Of a stretch of 64,000 bases of DNA, positions 36,490 to 47,363 are shown piece after piece. Source of the DNA: Flavimarina sp. Hel_I_48 (GTDB taxonomy: Bacteria > Bacteroidota > Bacteroidia > Flavobacteriales > Flavobacteriaceae). The DNA lies in NCBI RefSeq assembly GCF_000733945.1, contig NZ_JPOL01000002.1:3101001-3165000 (forward strand), written 5' to 3'. Position numbers and translations under genes: made by a program. The notes beneath the pieces are model-generated. The model saw only the letters and a program-made list of their open reading frames with translations, was not told where the DNA came from and ran no database searches. Positions within the stretch are counted from its first letter, which is position 1. Each line of letters starts with the position of its first letter.

Positions 36490-36892
36490 TATAACTGTAA
36501 ACAAAGAGCATGCTCCATAAAATAGTGCGCCACCAGTTATAGTTGACCAGTTTTAAAGTGATTTCTGAAGTTTTTTCAGCAGTTTTTATGGCATTGTGTA
36601 AGGGTACGAATTGATAAAAGGTATGGGCCCAGAGGATGATAAGTATTATTAGGCTCATTGTGGTATAGCTGTTTTGATCATCATAGCATTGGAGCACTGT
36701 TATTATCAACTGACCCAGCATTTGCGGGGCTATTAGTATGGCAGAAACCTGCATATATTTTTTATGCCAGCGTTTTAAATTGCGTTTTGAGTAGTATCTA
36801 AAGCTGGGATAGATAATCACTTGTACAAGCCAAATCAATACGAGCATACCGAAATCAAACAGTAGTCTTAATAAAGAAAGCGTGTTAGGCAT
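36467..36892 (-). CDS. Small membrane protein, function unknown
   Basis: A 141-residue protein with four predicted helices (FGMLVLIWLVQVIIYPSF; ILIAPQMLGQLIITVLQ; MSLIILIILWAHTFYQFVPL; ILWSMLFVYSYITLVV). An invariant-looking YPSFRYYS after helix 1 and HNAIKTAEK in the last loop suggest a real conserved family, but I cannot name it. It ends inside the last codons of the DEAD-box helicase on the other strand. A TATATTTT box upstream is one base off the -7 consensus. Confidence 0.68.
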   Translation of the reverse strand: MPNTLSLLRLLFDFGMLVLIWLVQVIIYPSFRYYSKRNLKRWHKKYMQVSAILIAPQMLGQLIITVLQCYDDQNSYTTMSLIILIILWAHTFYQFVPLHNAIKTAEKTSEITLKLVNYNWWRTILWSMLFVYSYITLVVSG

Positions 36893-36924
36893 TAAGTTGA
36901 AAATATAAATAAAATCTTAAGATC

Positions 36925-36973
36925 AAAAAACCGATTAAAATGACATAAAATCATGCTTTTTAATCGGTTTTTT
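36925..36973. terminator. Bidirectional terminator-like hairpin
   Basis: AAAAAACCGATTAAAA (36925-36940) pairs with TTTTAATCGGTTTTTT (36958-36973) around a 17-nt loop. It lies between two minus-strand genes and would end transcription of the small gene at 37029. Confidence 0.8.
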
Positions 36974-37028
36974 AATGCTATTTTCTGTTTTTCGGGTAGT
37001 TGGAAAAGTGTTTTCTACATACTCGGTG

Positions 37029-37145
37029 TTATAGTCCCATTTTTTTCTTTTTCTTTTTGACTTTTCTGAAGAATTTATAAGTGTAGAACGCGATTTGTGC
37101 TGCACTTGATAACAGGAAAAATTTGCTTAGTATTTTGGTTTTCAT
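37029..37145 (-). CDS. Putative 38-residue basic membrane microprotein
   Basis: An ATG at 37145 opens a frame of 38 residues: a mostly apolar N-terminal half (FFLLSSAAQIAFYTYKFF) followed by a run of lysines (KVKKKKKK) and stop. A hydrophobic segment with a positive tail is typical of small single-helix inner membrane proteins. A terminator lies 56 nt downstream and the flanking genes leave a 317-nt gap here. No family is known to me; a chance frame cannot be excluded. Confidence 0.4.
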   Translation of the reverse strand: MKTKILSKFFLLSSAAQIAFYTYKFFRKVKKKKKKMGL

Positions 37146-37209
37146 AATTTTTATTTAGTCAGAATATCGTAAATATTAAAATAAATGGTGGTTAAAGAAA
37201 TCTTATTAT

Positions 37210-38025
37210 TTATAGTAATAGACCTTTTTCCTTTAAAAAATCAAATACAAACTGATCTACCTGAGAGACCATCGCAAGGTTTTCATGTGTAAGCCATACA
37301 ATTGCGCTGACGTCAATCTCTGGAATAAGTTCCCCAATAAATTCAGCTGTATAACAATTTATGCGTACTAAAGCTGCACCTGTAGAGGCATTTGCCCGGC
37401 CTTCAAAAATTCCTAAGGGGTTCATGGTCGCGGTAATAAGATCAATAGCAAGTTCCCTTTTTATCTCACGCTTTAAGGTATGAGCATCGGTTTCTTCTGT
37501 TTTTTTTATACCGTTAGGTAGATGATAATGCTCTTCATTTAAAGATTTTATGGTCAGGATACGTCCTTCTATAAGATAGATCCAGGCCACTTTTTCAATG
37601 ATTTGATCTGTAGGTTCGATATAATAATCTATGGAATTTAAAGAATGATCTGGGTCAAGCGCGTCAAGAATACGATCTAAAAGAAGTCCAGAGCTGTTAA
37701 GCAGGCCCAGTTTTTTATTCCGCCCCAAAGCGCTGGAAATAGTCTCGTCCCTGTTGCCAAAACGGTAAGCCCCTTTTTTTAACCAAAGTAGGTTGAGCAG
37801 GTGCTGCATTGCGACATTCCCCAGCTGATCTATAGAAATGGCCATCTTGAGGCAGTACTCTCCCAGGCCGCGCAGCCCATTTTTAAAAAGGTTATAGAAA
37901 AAACCATAAAGGAGCCCGAATGGAGCCGTTATTACGAGCAATAGGATAGAGACAAAAAAGAGCAAAATACCTGTAAAAGGTTGGATTTTTTTGTCTTTTT
38001 TATGTGCTCTGTCTTTAAAAATCAT
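37210..38025 (-). CDS. Membrane-anchored protein with a degenerate Nudix-like C-terminal domain
   Basis: A 271-residue protein in two parts. Residues about 15-50 are hydrophobic (ILLFFVSILLLVITAPFGLLYGFFY), followed by a segment with the motif FGNRDETISSALGRN, which resembles the DETISS motif of small phage-related membrane proteins. The C-terminal half resembles a Nudix hydrolase: LPNGIKKTEETDAHTLKREI keeps the G-x5-E-x7-RE spacing of the Nudix box, but the following EE reads RE and the glycine is replaced by Ala. Catalysis is therefore doubtful. No operon partner. The function is unknown to me. Confidence 0.65.
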   Translation of the reverse strand: MIFKDRAHKKDKKIQPFTGILLFFVSILLLVITAPFGLLYGFFYNLFKNGLRGLGEYCLKMAISIDQLGNVAMQHLLNLLWLKKGAYRFGNRDETISSALGRNKKLGLLNSSGLLLDRILDALDPDHSLNSIDYYIEPTDQIIEKVAWIYLIEGRILTIKSLNEEHYHLPNGIKKTEETDAHTLKREIKRELAIDLITATMNPLGIFEGRANASTGAALVRINCYTAEFIGELIPEIDVSAIVWLTHENLAMVSQVDQFVFDFLKEKGLLL

Positions 38026-38213
38026 CGTGAGTAAATATATTCATTGCCACGCAATGCATCCCTTCAAATTGGTATCAAAACTGATTTTTTTTTGCGGCAA
38101 ATGGAATATTTAATTTTTGGCTATAGCCAAAGATTAAAGGATATTCAACCACTGTGGATTTTGTTAGTTCTTTTCTTCTTGAAAAGTACCATGATTTTTG
38201 CTATTTTGCTTTC

Positions 38214-38708
38214 ATGGAACCAACTTTTGAAACTATTGAACCGCGCAAATTGATAGGTATGCGCATTGAAGCCACGATCTCTTTTGACGATACGGCAAGG
38301 CTGTGGAAAGAATTTGTATCCCGACAGGGAGAAATTGAGAATAAAAAGAACACGGGATATTATTCGCTGCAGGTATATCCCGAAGGTTTGAAAATGGCAG
38401 ATTTTACCGAAACAACAACCTTTGAACGCTGGGCGGCGGTTGAGGTTGGTGCTTTTGATAAAATCCCCGAAGGAATGGAAAAAAAAGTGCTTACGGGTGG
38501 TAAATATGCCGTCTTCACCCATGTGGGGCCCATCAAAACATTTGTTGAAACTTCAAATTATATTTATAGCGACTGGTTGCCAGCGTCTAAATATATGTTA
38601 GATACACGAGCACACTTTGAACGTCTGGGAGATAAATATTATGGCCCGGAACATCCTGAATCTGAAGAAGAAATCTGGGTTCCTATCAAAGAAAAAAACC
38701 AGGATTAG
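38214..38708 (+). CDS. GyrI-like effector-binding domain protein
   Basis: A 164-residue stand-alone AraC/GyrI-type small-molecule binding domain with no DNA-binding part. The two repeats of the SHS2-like fold are seen around TFETIEPRKLIGMRIEATI and KKVLTGGKYAVFTHVGPIKTF, ending in the conserved EIWVPIK strand. Related proteins bind drugs or block gyrase inhibitors; the ligand here is unknown. The frame extends upstream to 38154, but the ATG at 38214 (MEPTFETI) fits the family start and follows a TATTTTG box. Confidence 0.85.
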   Translation: MEPTFETIEPRKLIGMRIEATISFDDTARLWKEFVSRQGEIENKKNTGYYSLQVYPEGLKMADFTETTTFERWAAVEVGAFDKIPEGMEKKVLTGGKYAVFTHVGPIKTFVETSNYIYSDWLPASKYMLDTRAHFERLGDKYYGPEHPESEEEIWVPIKEKNQD

Positions 38709-38934
38709 AGATAAATCGGTAATTTATAATGAAAACCGCATTGCATTTTAAAGCATATCCGCAATTGTCTATGGTTTTTCCAGTTTAAGAAAGGTCAAAA
38801 AAGATATAGACTTCAAATCAATAGCTGAGTTCCCCGAAAAATTACCGTAATTTTGAAGATCGTAAAGGAATGTTCTTTTTCTTTCTGAATGTAGAATACG
38901 CAATAACGCTAACTTATAGTACAATAGTAACCGC

Positions 38935-39315
38935 ATGAGCATTTTTTCATCCATAATGGGGAACGCAGGTGTCGTAGAACCAGAAAAATTAAGAAAGGAT
39001 TTTGCAGATCTACTTATTCCCTCTGAAGATATTGAAATAGGTTTTAAACTGTTGCGCGATATCTTTATCTTCACTACAAAACGGTTAATATTGATTGATA
39101 AACAAGGGATTACGGGTAAAAAAATGGCGTATTTGTCTATTAATTACAAGAGTATTTCAAGGTTTAGCATAGAGACCGCAGGTACTTTTGATCTCGATGC
39201 TGAATTGAAGATCTGGATATCAAGTGAAAGTCACCCCAGTATTTCAAGACGTTTCAACAAATCTGTAAATGTTTATGAAGTTCAGCGTATTTTAGCTCAA
39301 AACGTGCTCAAATAG
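38935..39315 (+). CDS. Bacterial PH-domain protein (bPH_1/YvbH-like)
   Basis: A 126-residue soluble protein, almost all one bacterial pleckstrin-homology domain: DIFIFTTKRLILIDKQGITGKKMAYLSI is the diagnostic two-strand hairpin, followed by the strand pair FDLDAELKIWISS and a C-terminal helix (NVYEVQRILAQNVL). These proteins are common in Bacteroidota, often oligomeric rings with no known ligand. Stands alone in AT-rich flanks. Confidence 0.87.
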   Translation: MSIFSSIMGNAGVVEPEKLRKDFADLLIPSEDIEIGFKLLRDIFIFTTKRLILIDKQGITGKKMAYLSINYKSISRFSIETAGTFDLDAELKIWISSESHPSISRRFNKSVNVYEVQRILAQNVLK

Positions 39316-39532
39316 CATCTTATTTGGTTATTTTCCCAGTCAATTTGAACATTTGAGTGCATTAAAAGCTAGTTTTCATTCCTTTTTAATTCACCTCTTT
39401 TCGTCCAATTCCTGTTTAGATTAGAATAGTTTTTTTTGTTTTACGAATGCTTTCCTTAAGCGTAATCTATGTCAGGAAATTTATAGTCACTTAAAATCAG
39501 CAATCCCAATAATTACCCTATAAAAATCAGTT

Positions 39533-39772
39533 TTGGATCAAGAAAAACTCATAGAACTTGCGCATTATAAAATGCCTTTTGGGAAGTATAAAGGCACCTA
39601 TTTAGTGGCCATTCCAGAGTATTATTATGTTTGGTACAAACAAAAAGGATTCCCTGATGGAAAACTGGGGCGGTTGATGCATGAAATGTACGAGATCAAA
39701 CTCAATGGCCTTGAGGAACTTATTTATAAGATCAAAAATAATTTCCCCGCACCCCGGCCCAAAAACAAATAG
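39533..39772 (+). CDS. DUF3820 family protein
   Basis: A 79-residue protein of the DUF3820 family, with the signature MPFGKYKGTYLVAIPEYYYVWYKQKGFPDGKLG, called a putative quorum-sensing-regulated virulence factor in databases without clear proof. The start is a TTG at 39533 (MDQEKLIELAHYK). The next methionine (in HYKMPFGK) would remove the first helix. It lies 116 nt upstream of pyrG, separated by the pyrG promoter. Confidence 0.85.
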   Translation: MDQEKLIELAHYKMPFGKYKGTYLVAIPEYYYVWYKQKGFPDGKLGRLMHEMYEIKLNGLEELIYKIKNNFPAPRPKNK

Positions 39773-39818
39773 CCCAAACATTCTTAAAATTCCCTAAAAT
39801 GGTTCGCAGATTAATCCC

Positions 39819-39826
39819 TAACTTTG
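39819..39826 (+). promoter_or_regulatory. -7 promoter element for pyrG
   Basis: TAACTTTG matches TAnnTTTG exactly. The predicted leader to the ATG at 39889 is about 55 nt, and I see no attenuator hairpin in it. Confidence 0.6.
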
Positions 39827-39864
39827 CGCCCCGTAAACGCGCCTTAAAATTTCCCATTTGGTAA

Positions 39865-41529
<1,665 letters not shown>

Positions 41530-41639
41530 AAATTGGGTGTGTTCTTGTTCAAGCTTAAAAATGGTATTTTATTCCGGTTTTTCGGCTGAATATTAGGTTT
41601 TACAACAATTAAAGATAAAGCAGTTATACTGCCCTTATT

Positions 41640-43517
41640 ATGGAAGAAAAAAAATTAGACTTTAAATCTATTATAGGTTTTGTGCTCATTGGGGCAATTT
41701 TATTATTTATGCTCTATCAAAACCAGCCCACGCAGGAAGAGCTGGATGCTGAACAGGCTAGGCAGGAACAGGTAGATGCGGCCGCACAGGCAAAAGAAAC
41801 CCATAATACCTTAACATCAGAAGGCCAGCAGGAAAATCAAAATGCCATACCACAGGATTCGGTAGGGCAGGCGCGTATGCGTGAGCAACTTGGCAGTTTT
41901 GGATATTCAGCTACATTGCCTTCAGCAAAAGCGGGAACCACAACCATAAGTAATGAGTTGGTTGAGCTAAAAGTGAGCAACAAAGGTGGTTTTATTACCG
42001 AAGCGCGTTTAAAGGCCTATAAAACATACGATTCGGTACCTGTTTATCTTATAAAAGATGGGAATGCCAAATTTAACCTGAGCTTTAGTACTGCGGATAA
42101 TCGCAATTTAAACACGGAAAACCTCTATTTTGAACCAAAACTGTCAAAAAACGGAGAAAATCAGGTGCTTACGATGCGCTTGAAGGTTGCGGCAGATAAA
42201 TATCTTGAATATCGATATGAGTTGGAGCCTAAAGATTATATGATGAATTTTGGTATCAAGACCGTTGGCCTTCAGAATGTAGTCAATACGTCTAATCCCA
42301 TGAACCTCAAATATGAACTCACAGGCTATCGTCATGCAAAGAGTATCAGTTATGAAAACAGGTATTCCCGCCTGGTTTATGACTATGAGAACGGGAGTAC
42401 AGACAAACTAGGCGCTACAGGCGAAGAGACTGAAGTAGAAGAAAATGTAAGCTGGTTCAATTACCGCCAGCACTTTTTTAGCTCCATGTTGTTGACAGAT
42501 ACTCCTTTTGAGCAAGTGAAATTTACTTCTGATGATTTGGTCAAAAATGAGGAAGTAGATACAACCTTTACCAAGCATTATGCGGCAGATATGAAATTGA
42601 CGCCGAAAAATGGCGAACTCAACTATGCCATGAATCTTTATTATGGCCCCACGGATTATACGATTTTAAACAACTATGAGCGTGGTCTGGATGAAGCGAT
42701 GCCGCTAGGCTGGGGGATTTTTGGATGGATCAATAAGTATATTATAATACCCATATTTGGTTTTTTGATTAGTTTCTTGCCTGCAGGTCTCGCAATTATT
42801 GCTTTGACCGTCTTGATAAAACTGGCACTATCTCCCGTGCAGTACAAGCAATATGTCTCTCAGGCGAAAATGAAGGTATTAAAGCCAGAACTTGATGAGA
42901 TCAAGCAAAAATATGAGGGCAACCAGATGAAGATTCAGCAGGAAACCATGAAGCTTCAGAATACTGCCGGTGCGAGCCCATTAAAAGGATGTTTGCCAGG
43001 AATACTTCAAATCCCGGTGTTTTATGCCCTTTTCACTTTTTTCCCTAGTGCTTTTGACCTGCGTCAAAAAAGCTTCTTATGGGCAGATGACCTTTCCAGT
43101 TATGATAAGGTTGCAGAATTGCCGTTCACAATTCCATTTTATGGGGATCACGTGAGTTTATTTCCCATTCTGGCTTCTATAGCTATATTTTTCTATATGC
43201 GCATGACCACAGGTCAGACCATGCAACAAAATGCACAGCCGGGCATGCCGAACATGAAATTCCTTATGTACCTGTCTCCCTTACTTATGCTTGTATTCTT
43301 TAATAACTATGCCAGTGGATTGAGTTTGTATTATCTTACTTCAAACCTGATTACGATAGGGATTATGCTCGTGATAAAGAATTTTATTATCGACGAGAAC
43401 AAGATTCACGCACAGATACAGGTCAAGAAAAAACAGCCCAAGAAACAAAACCGTTTTCAGCGTAAGATGTCTGAAATCATGGAGCAGGCAGAACAGCAGA
43501 AAAATGCTAAGAAATAG
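41640..43517 (+). CDS. yidC: Membrane protein insertase YidC
   Basis: An inner membrane insertase of 625 residues. An N-terminal helix (IIGFVLIGAILLFMLYQ) is followed by a Gln/Glu-rich linker, the large periplasmic P1 domain (about 85-350) and the conserved five-helix insertase core (about 355-600), with ALTVLIKLALSPVQYKQYVS and GCLPGILQIPVFYALFTFFP. The basic C-terminal tail (KKKQPKKQNRFQRK) suits ribosome contact. It inserts membrane proteins alone or with SecYEG. Confidence 0.97.
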   Translation: MEEKKLDFKSIIGFVLIGAILLFMLYQNQPTQEELDAEQARQEQVDAAAQAKETHNTLTSEGQQENQNAIPQDSVGQARMREQLGSFGYSATLPSAKAGTTTISNELVELKVSNKGGFITEARLKAYKTYDSVPVYLIKDGNAKFNLSFSTADNRNLNTENLYFEPKLSKNGENQVLTMRLKVAADKYLEYRYELEPKDYMMNFGIKTVGLQNVVNTSNPMNLKYELTGYRHAKSISYENRYSRLVYDYENGSTDKLGATGEETEVEENVSWFNYRQHFFSSMLLTDTPFEQVKFTSDDLVKNEEVDTTFTKHYAADMKLTPKNGELNYAMNLYYGPTDYTILNNYERGLDEAMPLGWGIFGWINKYIIIPIFGFLISFLPAGLAIIALTVLIKLALSPVQYKQYVSQAKMKVLKPELDEIKQKYEGNQMKIQQETMKLQNTAGASPLKGCLPGILQIPVFYALFTFFPSAFDLRQKSFLWADDLSSYDKVAELPFTIPFYGDHVSLFPILASIAIFFYMRMTTGQTMQQNAQPGMPNMKFLMYLSPLLMLVFFNNYASGLSLYYLTSNLITIGIMLVIKNFIIDENKIHAQIQVKKKQPKKQNRFQRKMSEIMEQAEQQKNAKK

Positions 43518-43536
43518 TTCTATATGCGCTACGTTG

Positions 43537-43568
43537 AAAAGCCCATTCTTTAAAGAATGGGCTTTTTT
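43537..43568. terminator. Terminator after yidC
   Basis: AAAAGCCCATTCTTT and AAAGAATGGGCTTTTTT form a near-perfect stem, 19 nt after the yidC stop. Confidence 0.9.
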
Positions 43569-43639
43569 ATGTTCTACCTTGATAAACCTATAACGGTTGA
43601 GCGGAGGGTACGTTTTTTAAATAAACCTTAACGCGAGGC

Positions 43640-43660
43640 TATATCGTTTTCGACGATATA
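43640..43660. repeat. Inverted repeat upstream of an unknown gene
   Basis: TATATCGT and ACGATATA pair exactly around a 5-base spacer, 49 nt before the ATG of the next gene. It could be an operator or a small hairpin, and has no T-tract. Confidence 0.5.
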
Positions 43661-43708
43661 ATGTATAATTTTAGCTAATATTTTACTTCAACTTAATTCG
43701 TTACGGCA

Positions 43709-44209
43709 ATGGTAAAAGGAACAGATTTAATTTTAGGGATACAGGTTTTAATTGTTCAGCATAAAATCTGCCAGGATTTACAGGTTGTTGTGAGTACTAG
43801 TGATAAGTTTAAAGGAGATACTACGCTTTCAAATTTTTTTGTAAAGCAGTTTAGACTTAGTAAGAGTTTGAGGACAGATTTACAAAATCTGCTAATAAAC
43901 CTTGGGAATGCTTACGATCACACTAACATGGATAACTTGCATAATTTTATTCAGGAAAAGCATTTGCCTGCCCTGAATCATGATTCTTTTTCATGCAAGG
44001 CGTACAAAGCTGTAAAAAGGCAATATTTTCTTCTTGTAGAAAGTTACAACAACATACTGGCTTTTAAATCCCTTCCAGTAGCAGTTGAATCCATTCTTTT
44101 ATATCATCTCGCTGAACTGCAGGGCGCAGCAGCTTTTATGATAGATCACCAACTGGAATTTCAAGAGCCATCGACCGAACCTACTGCAAAATTCGACTTG
44201 GCAGTTTAG
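43709..44209 (+). CDS. Hypothetical helical protein, 166 residues
   Basis: I do not recognise a family. The protein is soluble and mostly helical by composition: an apolar N-terminal helix (LILGIQVLIVQHKICQDLQVV), a middle region with HTNMDNLHNFIQEKHLP, and two long helices (AYKAVKRQYFLLVESYNNILAF; VAVESILLYHLAELQGAAAFMIDHQLEF) recalling four-helix ferritin-like or DUF2383-type bundles, though no metal-binding EXXH is present. It is isolated between the yidC terminator and transketolase, with an inverted repeat in its promoter region. Confidence 0.6.
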   Translation: MVKGTDLILGIQVLIVQHKICQDLQVVVSTSDKFKGDTTLSNFFVKQFRLSKSLRTDLQNLLINLGNAYDHTNMDNLHNFIQEKHLPALNHDSFSCKAYKAVKRQYFLLVESYNNILAFKSLPVAVESILLYHLAELQGAAAFMIDHQLEFQEPSTEPTAKFDLAV

Positions 44210-44443
44210 TATTTCAGTCTTCTATAAGGTTATAAACTGGTTTTTCTAAATCTTCATGCTCTTTTCTATTGGAGATATTTTCCGATAAATACATGTTTCT
44301 ACATCTTGAACTTAAAATTTTTTCAGTATCGCAATTTTGAATTATGCAGATACGCACCTTATAGAACTTTGCATTGGAGCTGAACAGGTTTCCGGAAAAT
44401 TCTAAAAAATTTGTAAAAAAGCTTAAATCTTCCCTCTTTTCGA

Positions 44444-44451
44444 TAAATTTG
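44444..44451 (+). promoter_or_regulatory. -7 promoter element for transketolase
   Basis: TAAATTTG matches TAnnTTTG, 49 nt before the ATG. The rest of 44210-44443 is AT-rich spacer with nothing else I can support. Confidence 0.5.
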
Positions 44452-44500
44452 TATTATTTTCTTTTTACAAATTTGAATTTATATAAATCAACACATCTCA

Positions 44501-46510
44501 ATGAAAGATACTAACCAAGAAATTGTTCAACAAAGTATAAATACCGTGAGGGTACTGTCTGCAGATGCCGTACAAAAAGCGGAATCTGGACACCCAGGAA
44601 CACCTATGGCGCTTGCTCCCATGGGACACGTGTTATGGGGTAAAGTAATGAATTACAATCCTAAGAGTCCAAAATGGCCGAATAGGGATCGTTTTATCCT
44701 ATCAGCAGGTCATGCCTGTATGCTACAGTATAGTTATCTGTATTTAACCGGATACGATATTACATTAGATGATATAAAAGATTTTAGACAATGGGAAAGC
44801 AAAACCGCCGGTCACCCAGAGTATGATCTGCTTGATGGTGTTGAAGTAACTACCGGACCATTGGGCCAGGGTTTTGCAAATGCCGTTGGTTTTGCTGTTG
44901 CCGAGAAACACATGGCGGCGCATTTCAATAAACCAGATTTTGATCTTTTTAATTATCAAATTTATACTATTTGCAGTGATGGTGATTTAATGGAAGGTGT
45001 AACCGCAGAGGCTGCTTCTTTTGCAGGTACAATGGAACTTGGGAATATGGTTTGCCTTTATGATGACAACAATATTTCTATAGAAGGAGATACGGATATA
45101 ACGTTCAGGGAAGATGTGGCCATGCGCTTTGAGTCTTATGGATGGCATGTAATTACCGTAGAAAACGGTCGAGATGTTGAAGCCCTTACCGAAGCTATTG
45201 AAGAAGCTAAAAAAGAAACAAAAAAACCAACCTTAATTAAGGTGCGTACCGAAATAGGTTACGGTAGCCCAAATAAAATAAATACTGCCGGAGCACACGG
45301 TTCGCCATTAGGTGAGGATGAACTCCGATTGGTAAAAGAGAAGTTCGGTTTTGATCCTGACAAACATTTTGAAGTTTCTGACGATGTACTTGATTTCTAT
45401 CGCAAAATAGGGGCAGAGGGGGCAGATAAAGAACAAAAATGGAATGACCTTTATAAAAATTATAAAGAAAAGTATCCAGAACTTGCCAGTGAATATGAAC
45501 AAATAAGCAGTGGCAAACTTCCCGAAGGCTGGTCTGATGATCTTCCGGTTTTTAAGGTAGGAGATGATATGGCTACGCGTAAAGCTTCTGGTAAAGTGTT
45601 GAATGCATTGTCTAAAAAACTACCTAATCTCTTAGGAGGTTCTGCAGACCTTTCCCCATCAACTAATACGGTTCTTGATGCTTATGATTCTTTTTCAGCA
45701 TCTAACTATGGTGGGCGTAATTTCCACTTTGGTATTCGTGAGCATGCCATGGGTTCTATCTTGAATGGTATAGCGTTAAATGACTACCTTATCCCTTACG
45801 GTGCAACGTTTTTAATATTTTCTGATTACATGCGTCCACCGTTACGACTAGCTGCGATCATGAAAAAACGTATTATCATGGTGTATACCCACGATAGTAT
45901 AGGCTTGGGAGAAGATGGTACTACACACCAACCCGTAGAGCAACTTGCAGGTCTGCGCTCTGTTCCTAACATGACAGTTATAAGACCAGCTGATGCAAAT
46001 GAAACTGCACATGCCTGGAGAGTAGCAATCGAAAATACAGATGGTCCGGTATCATTGATATTTACACGCCAGACATTGCCAACCATAGATCAGGAGAAAT
46101 ATGGTAAAGCGAGTGGTGTTGAAAAAGGTGCTTATGTGCTTTCAGATAGTGATGGTACTCCAGATGTTATTTTAATAGGTACAGGTTCTGAGGTACAACT
46201 AGCCGTTGAGGCACAAAAGGAATTAGCCAAAGAAAATATCGCTGCAAGGGTTGTAAGTATGCCTTCCTGGAATCTTTTTGAAAAACAGGATTCCTCTTAC
46301 AAAGAAAGTGTTTTTCCTAAAAGTGTAAGAAAACGTGTTTCTATAGAAGCAGGTTCTACCATGGGATGGCATAAATATGTAACCGACGAAGGAGCTGTAA
46401 TAGGCCTTGATCGTTTTGGTGAATCAGCACCAGCAGAAAAGCTAATGGAAGAATTTGGCTTTACTGTTGAGAATGTTGTTAAAAAAGCAAAAGCGCTTTT
46501 AGATAAATAG
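44501..46510 (+). CDS. tkt: Transketolase
   Basis: A thiamine-diphosphate enzyme of 669 residues moving two-carbon units in the pentose phosphate pathway. The N-terminal ThDP site has [17 protein letters not shown] and the GDG...N motif ([30 protein letters not shown]). The pyrimidine domain has [14 protein letters not shown] and [23 protein letters not shown], and a C-terminal domain completes the fold. It is a single full-length chain, unlike the split transketolases of many Bacteroidota and Archaea. Followed directly by a terminator. Confidence 0.97.
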   Translation: MKDTNQEIVQQSINTVRVLSADAVQKAESGHPGTPMALAPMGHVLWGKVMNYNPKSPKWPNRDRFILSAGHACMLQYSYLYLTGYDITLDDIKDFRQWESKTAGHPEYDLLDGVEVTTGPLGQGFANAVGFAVAEKHMAAHFNKPDFDLFNYQIYTICSDGDLMEGVTAEAASFAGTMELGNMVCLYDDNNISIEGDTDITFREDVAMRFESYGWHVITVENGRDVEALTEAIEEAKKETKKPTLIKVRTEIGYGSPNKINTAGAHGSPLGEDELRLVKEKFGFDPDKHFEVSDDVLDFYRKIGAEGADKEQKWNDLYKNYKEKYPELASEYEQISSGKLPEGWSDDLPVFKVGDDMATRKASGKVLNALSKKLPNLLGGSADLSPSTNTVLDAYDSFSASNYGGRNFHFGIREHAMGSILNGIALNDYLIPYGATFLIFSDYMRPPLRLAAIMKKRIIMVYTHDSIGLGEDGTTHQPVEQLAGLRSVPNMTVIRPADANETAHAWRVAIENTDGPVSLIFTRQTLPTIDQEKYGKASGVEKGAYVLSDSDGTPDVILIGTGSEVQLAVEAQKELAKENIAARVVSMPSWNLFEKQDSSYKESVFPKSVRKRVSIEAGSTMGWHKYVTDEGAVIGLDRFGESAPAEKLMEEFGFTVENVVKKAKALLDK

Positions 46511-46535
46511 GCATTTAGCTAGCACTAAATAAATC

Positions 46536-46572
46536 AAAAACGGCCCTAAATTGACTTTAGGGCCGTTTTTTT
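46536..46572. terminator. Terminator after transketolase
   Basis: AAAAACGGCCCTAAA and TTTAGGGCCGTTTTTTT pair around a 5-nt loop, 25 nt after the stop. The A and T flanks make it usable from both sides, and it also serves the convergent gene at 46609. Confidence 0.92.
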
Positions 46573-46608
46573 ATGTTTAATAGATGATAATTGGTTGATG
46601 TCTATTTA

Positions 46609-47148
46609 TTAGTCATTCTTTTCTTCACTTTTATCACTATCATCTTCTGCGACAAGGTGTTTCGTTTTGCCCAGACCTACATATTTGATTATGTTAGTAA
46701 CCATCCCATAGAGCATTAACACTACTACAATAAGGGCTGCACTAAGAATGCTACTGATGATAAGGGTAATATAATAAATGGTATCAAACCAGTGTTCCGG
46801 GATGTTATCGCTTTCGGTCACTGGCAGGTTAAACAGGACAAAACAGAGTAGGGATACTATAAAAACCACAGTATCAACTCTCGCAATGTGCATAATATTT
46901 ATATAATGAGCCTTCTGTAGTTTTGATGAAGTATTTGAACTCAATCCCAATACGGTAAGTAACAATGCTAAAATAGTAGCACTCGCCAGGACGATAGTAT
47001 TGCAAAGTGTATTTAGTCCGGCAATTGATACTTTGATTAAATGTTTTGCTTCATAACCGCTTAAATGGCCGGTAATAAAGGAACCAACTCCTATTACCGC
47101 CAGAAATAAAATACCACCTGCCGCTGCCCTTTTATTAAATTCTGTCAT
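46609..47148 (-). CDS. Four-helix membrane protein, function unknown
   Basis: A 179-residue inner membrane protein with four predicted helices (GGILFLAVIGVGSFITG; TIVLASATILALLLTVLGL; TVVFIVSLLCFVLFNLP; YYITLIISSILSAALIVVVLMLYG), a cytoplasm-like loop (SSKLQKAHYINIMHIARVD) and a charged tail (AEDDSDKSEEKND). It has no motif I can name. The layout recalls small sensor or holin-like proteins, but that is weak. Monocistronic, convergent with tkt. Confidence 0.68.
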   Translation of the reverse strand: MTEFNKRAAAGGILFLAVIGVGSFITGHLSGYEAKHLIKVSIAGLNTLCNTIVLASATILALLLTVLGLSSNTSSKLQKAHYINIMHIARVDTVVFIVSLLCFVLFNLPVTESDNIPEHWFDTIYYITLIISSILSAALIVVVLMLYGMVTNIIKYVGLGKTKHLVAEDDSDKSEEKND

Positions 47149-47334
47149 TGTAAGTTACTTGTTTTCAGCTTAAAATATAAGATTTTTCAATTTAGGAATT
47201 TGATGCGATATCTTAAACTATTTAGAAGTAATCTGTAAAAATTCTATTTAGATATGTTCAAAAGATTGCTATAGAATCGCATGATTATGCTCAAAATCCC
47301 CTCTTTTTTAAAACACCGCTTTAGTTCTTTGAAG

Positions 47335-47342
47335 TATCTTTG
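47335..47342 (+). promoter_or_regulatory. -7 promoter element for the MFS transporter gene
   Basis: TATCTTTG matches TAnnTTTG. It overlaps a TTG that could open the frame at 47340, so translation more likely begins at the ATG at 47364, 21 nt downstream. Confidence 0.6.
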
Positions 47343-47363
47343 ATGCGCTTTAAATATCATCAA

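Noticed and set aside
43640..43660. Inverted repeat as a terminator of yidC
   Set aside because: There is no T-tract after it, and a much better terminator lies at 43537-43568.
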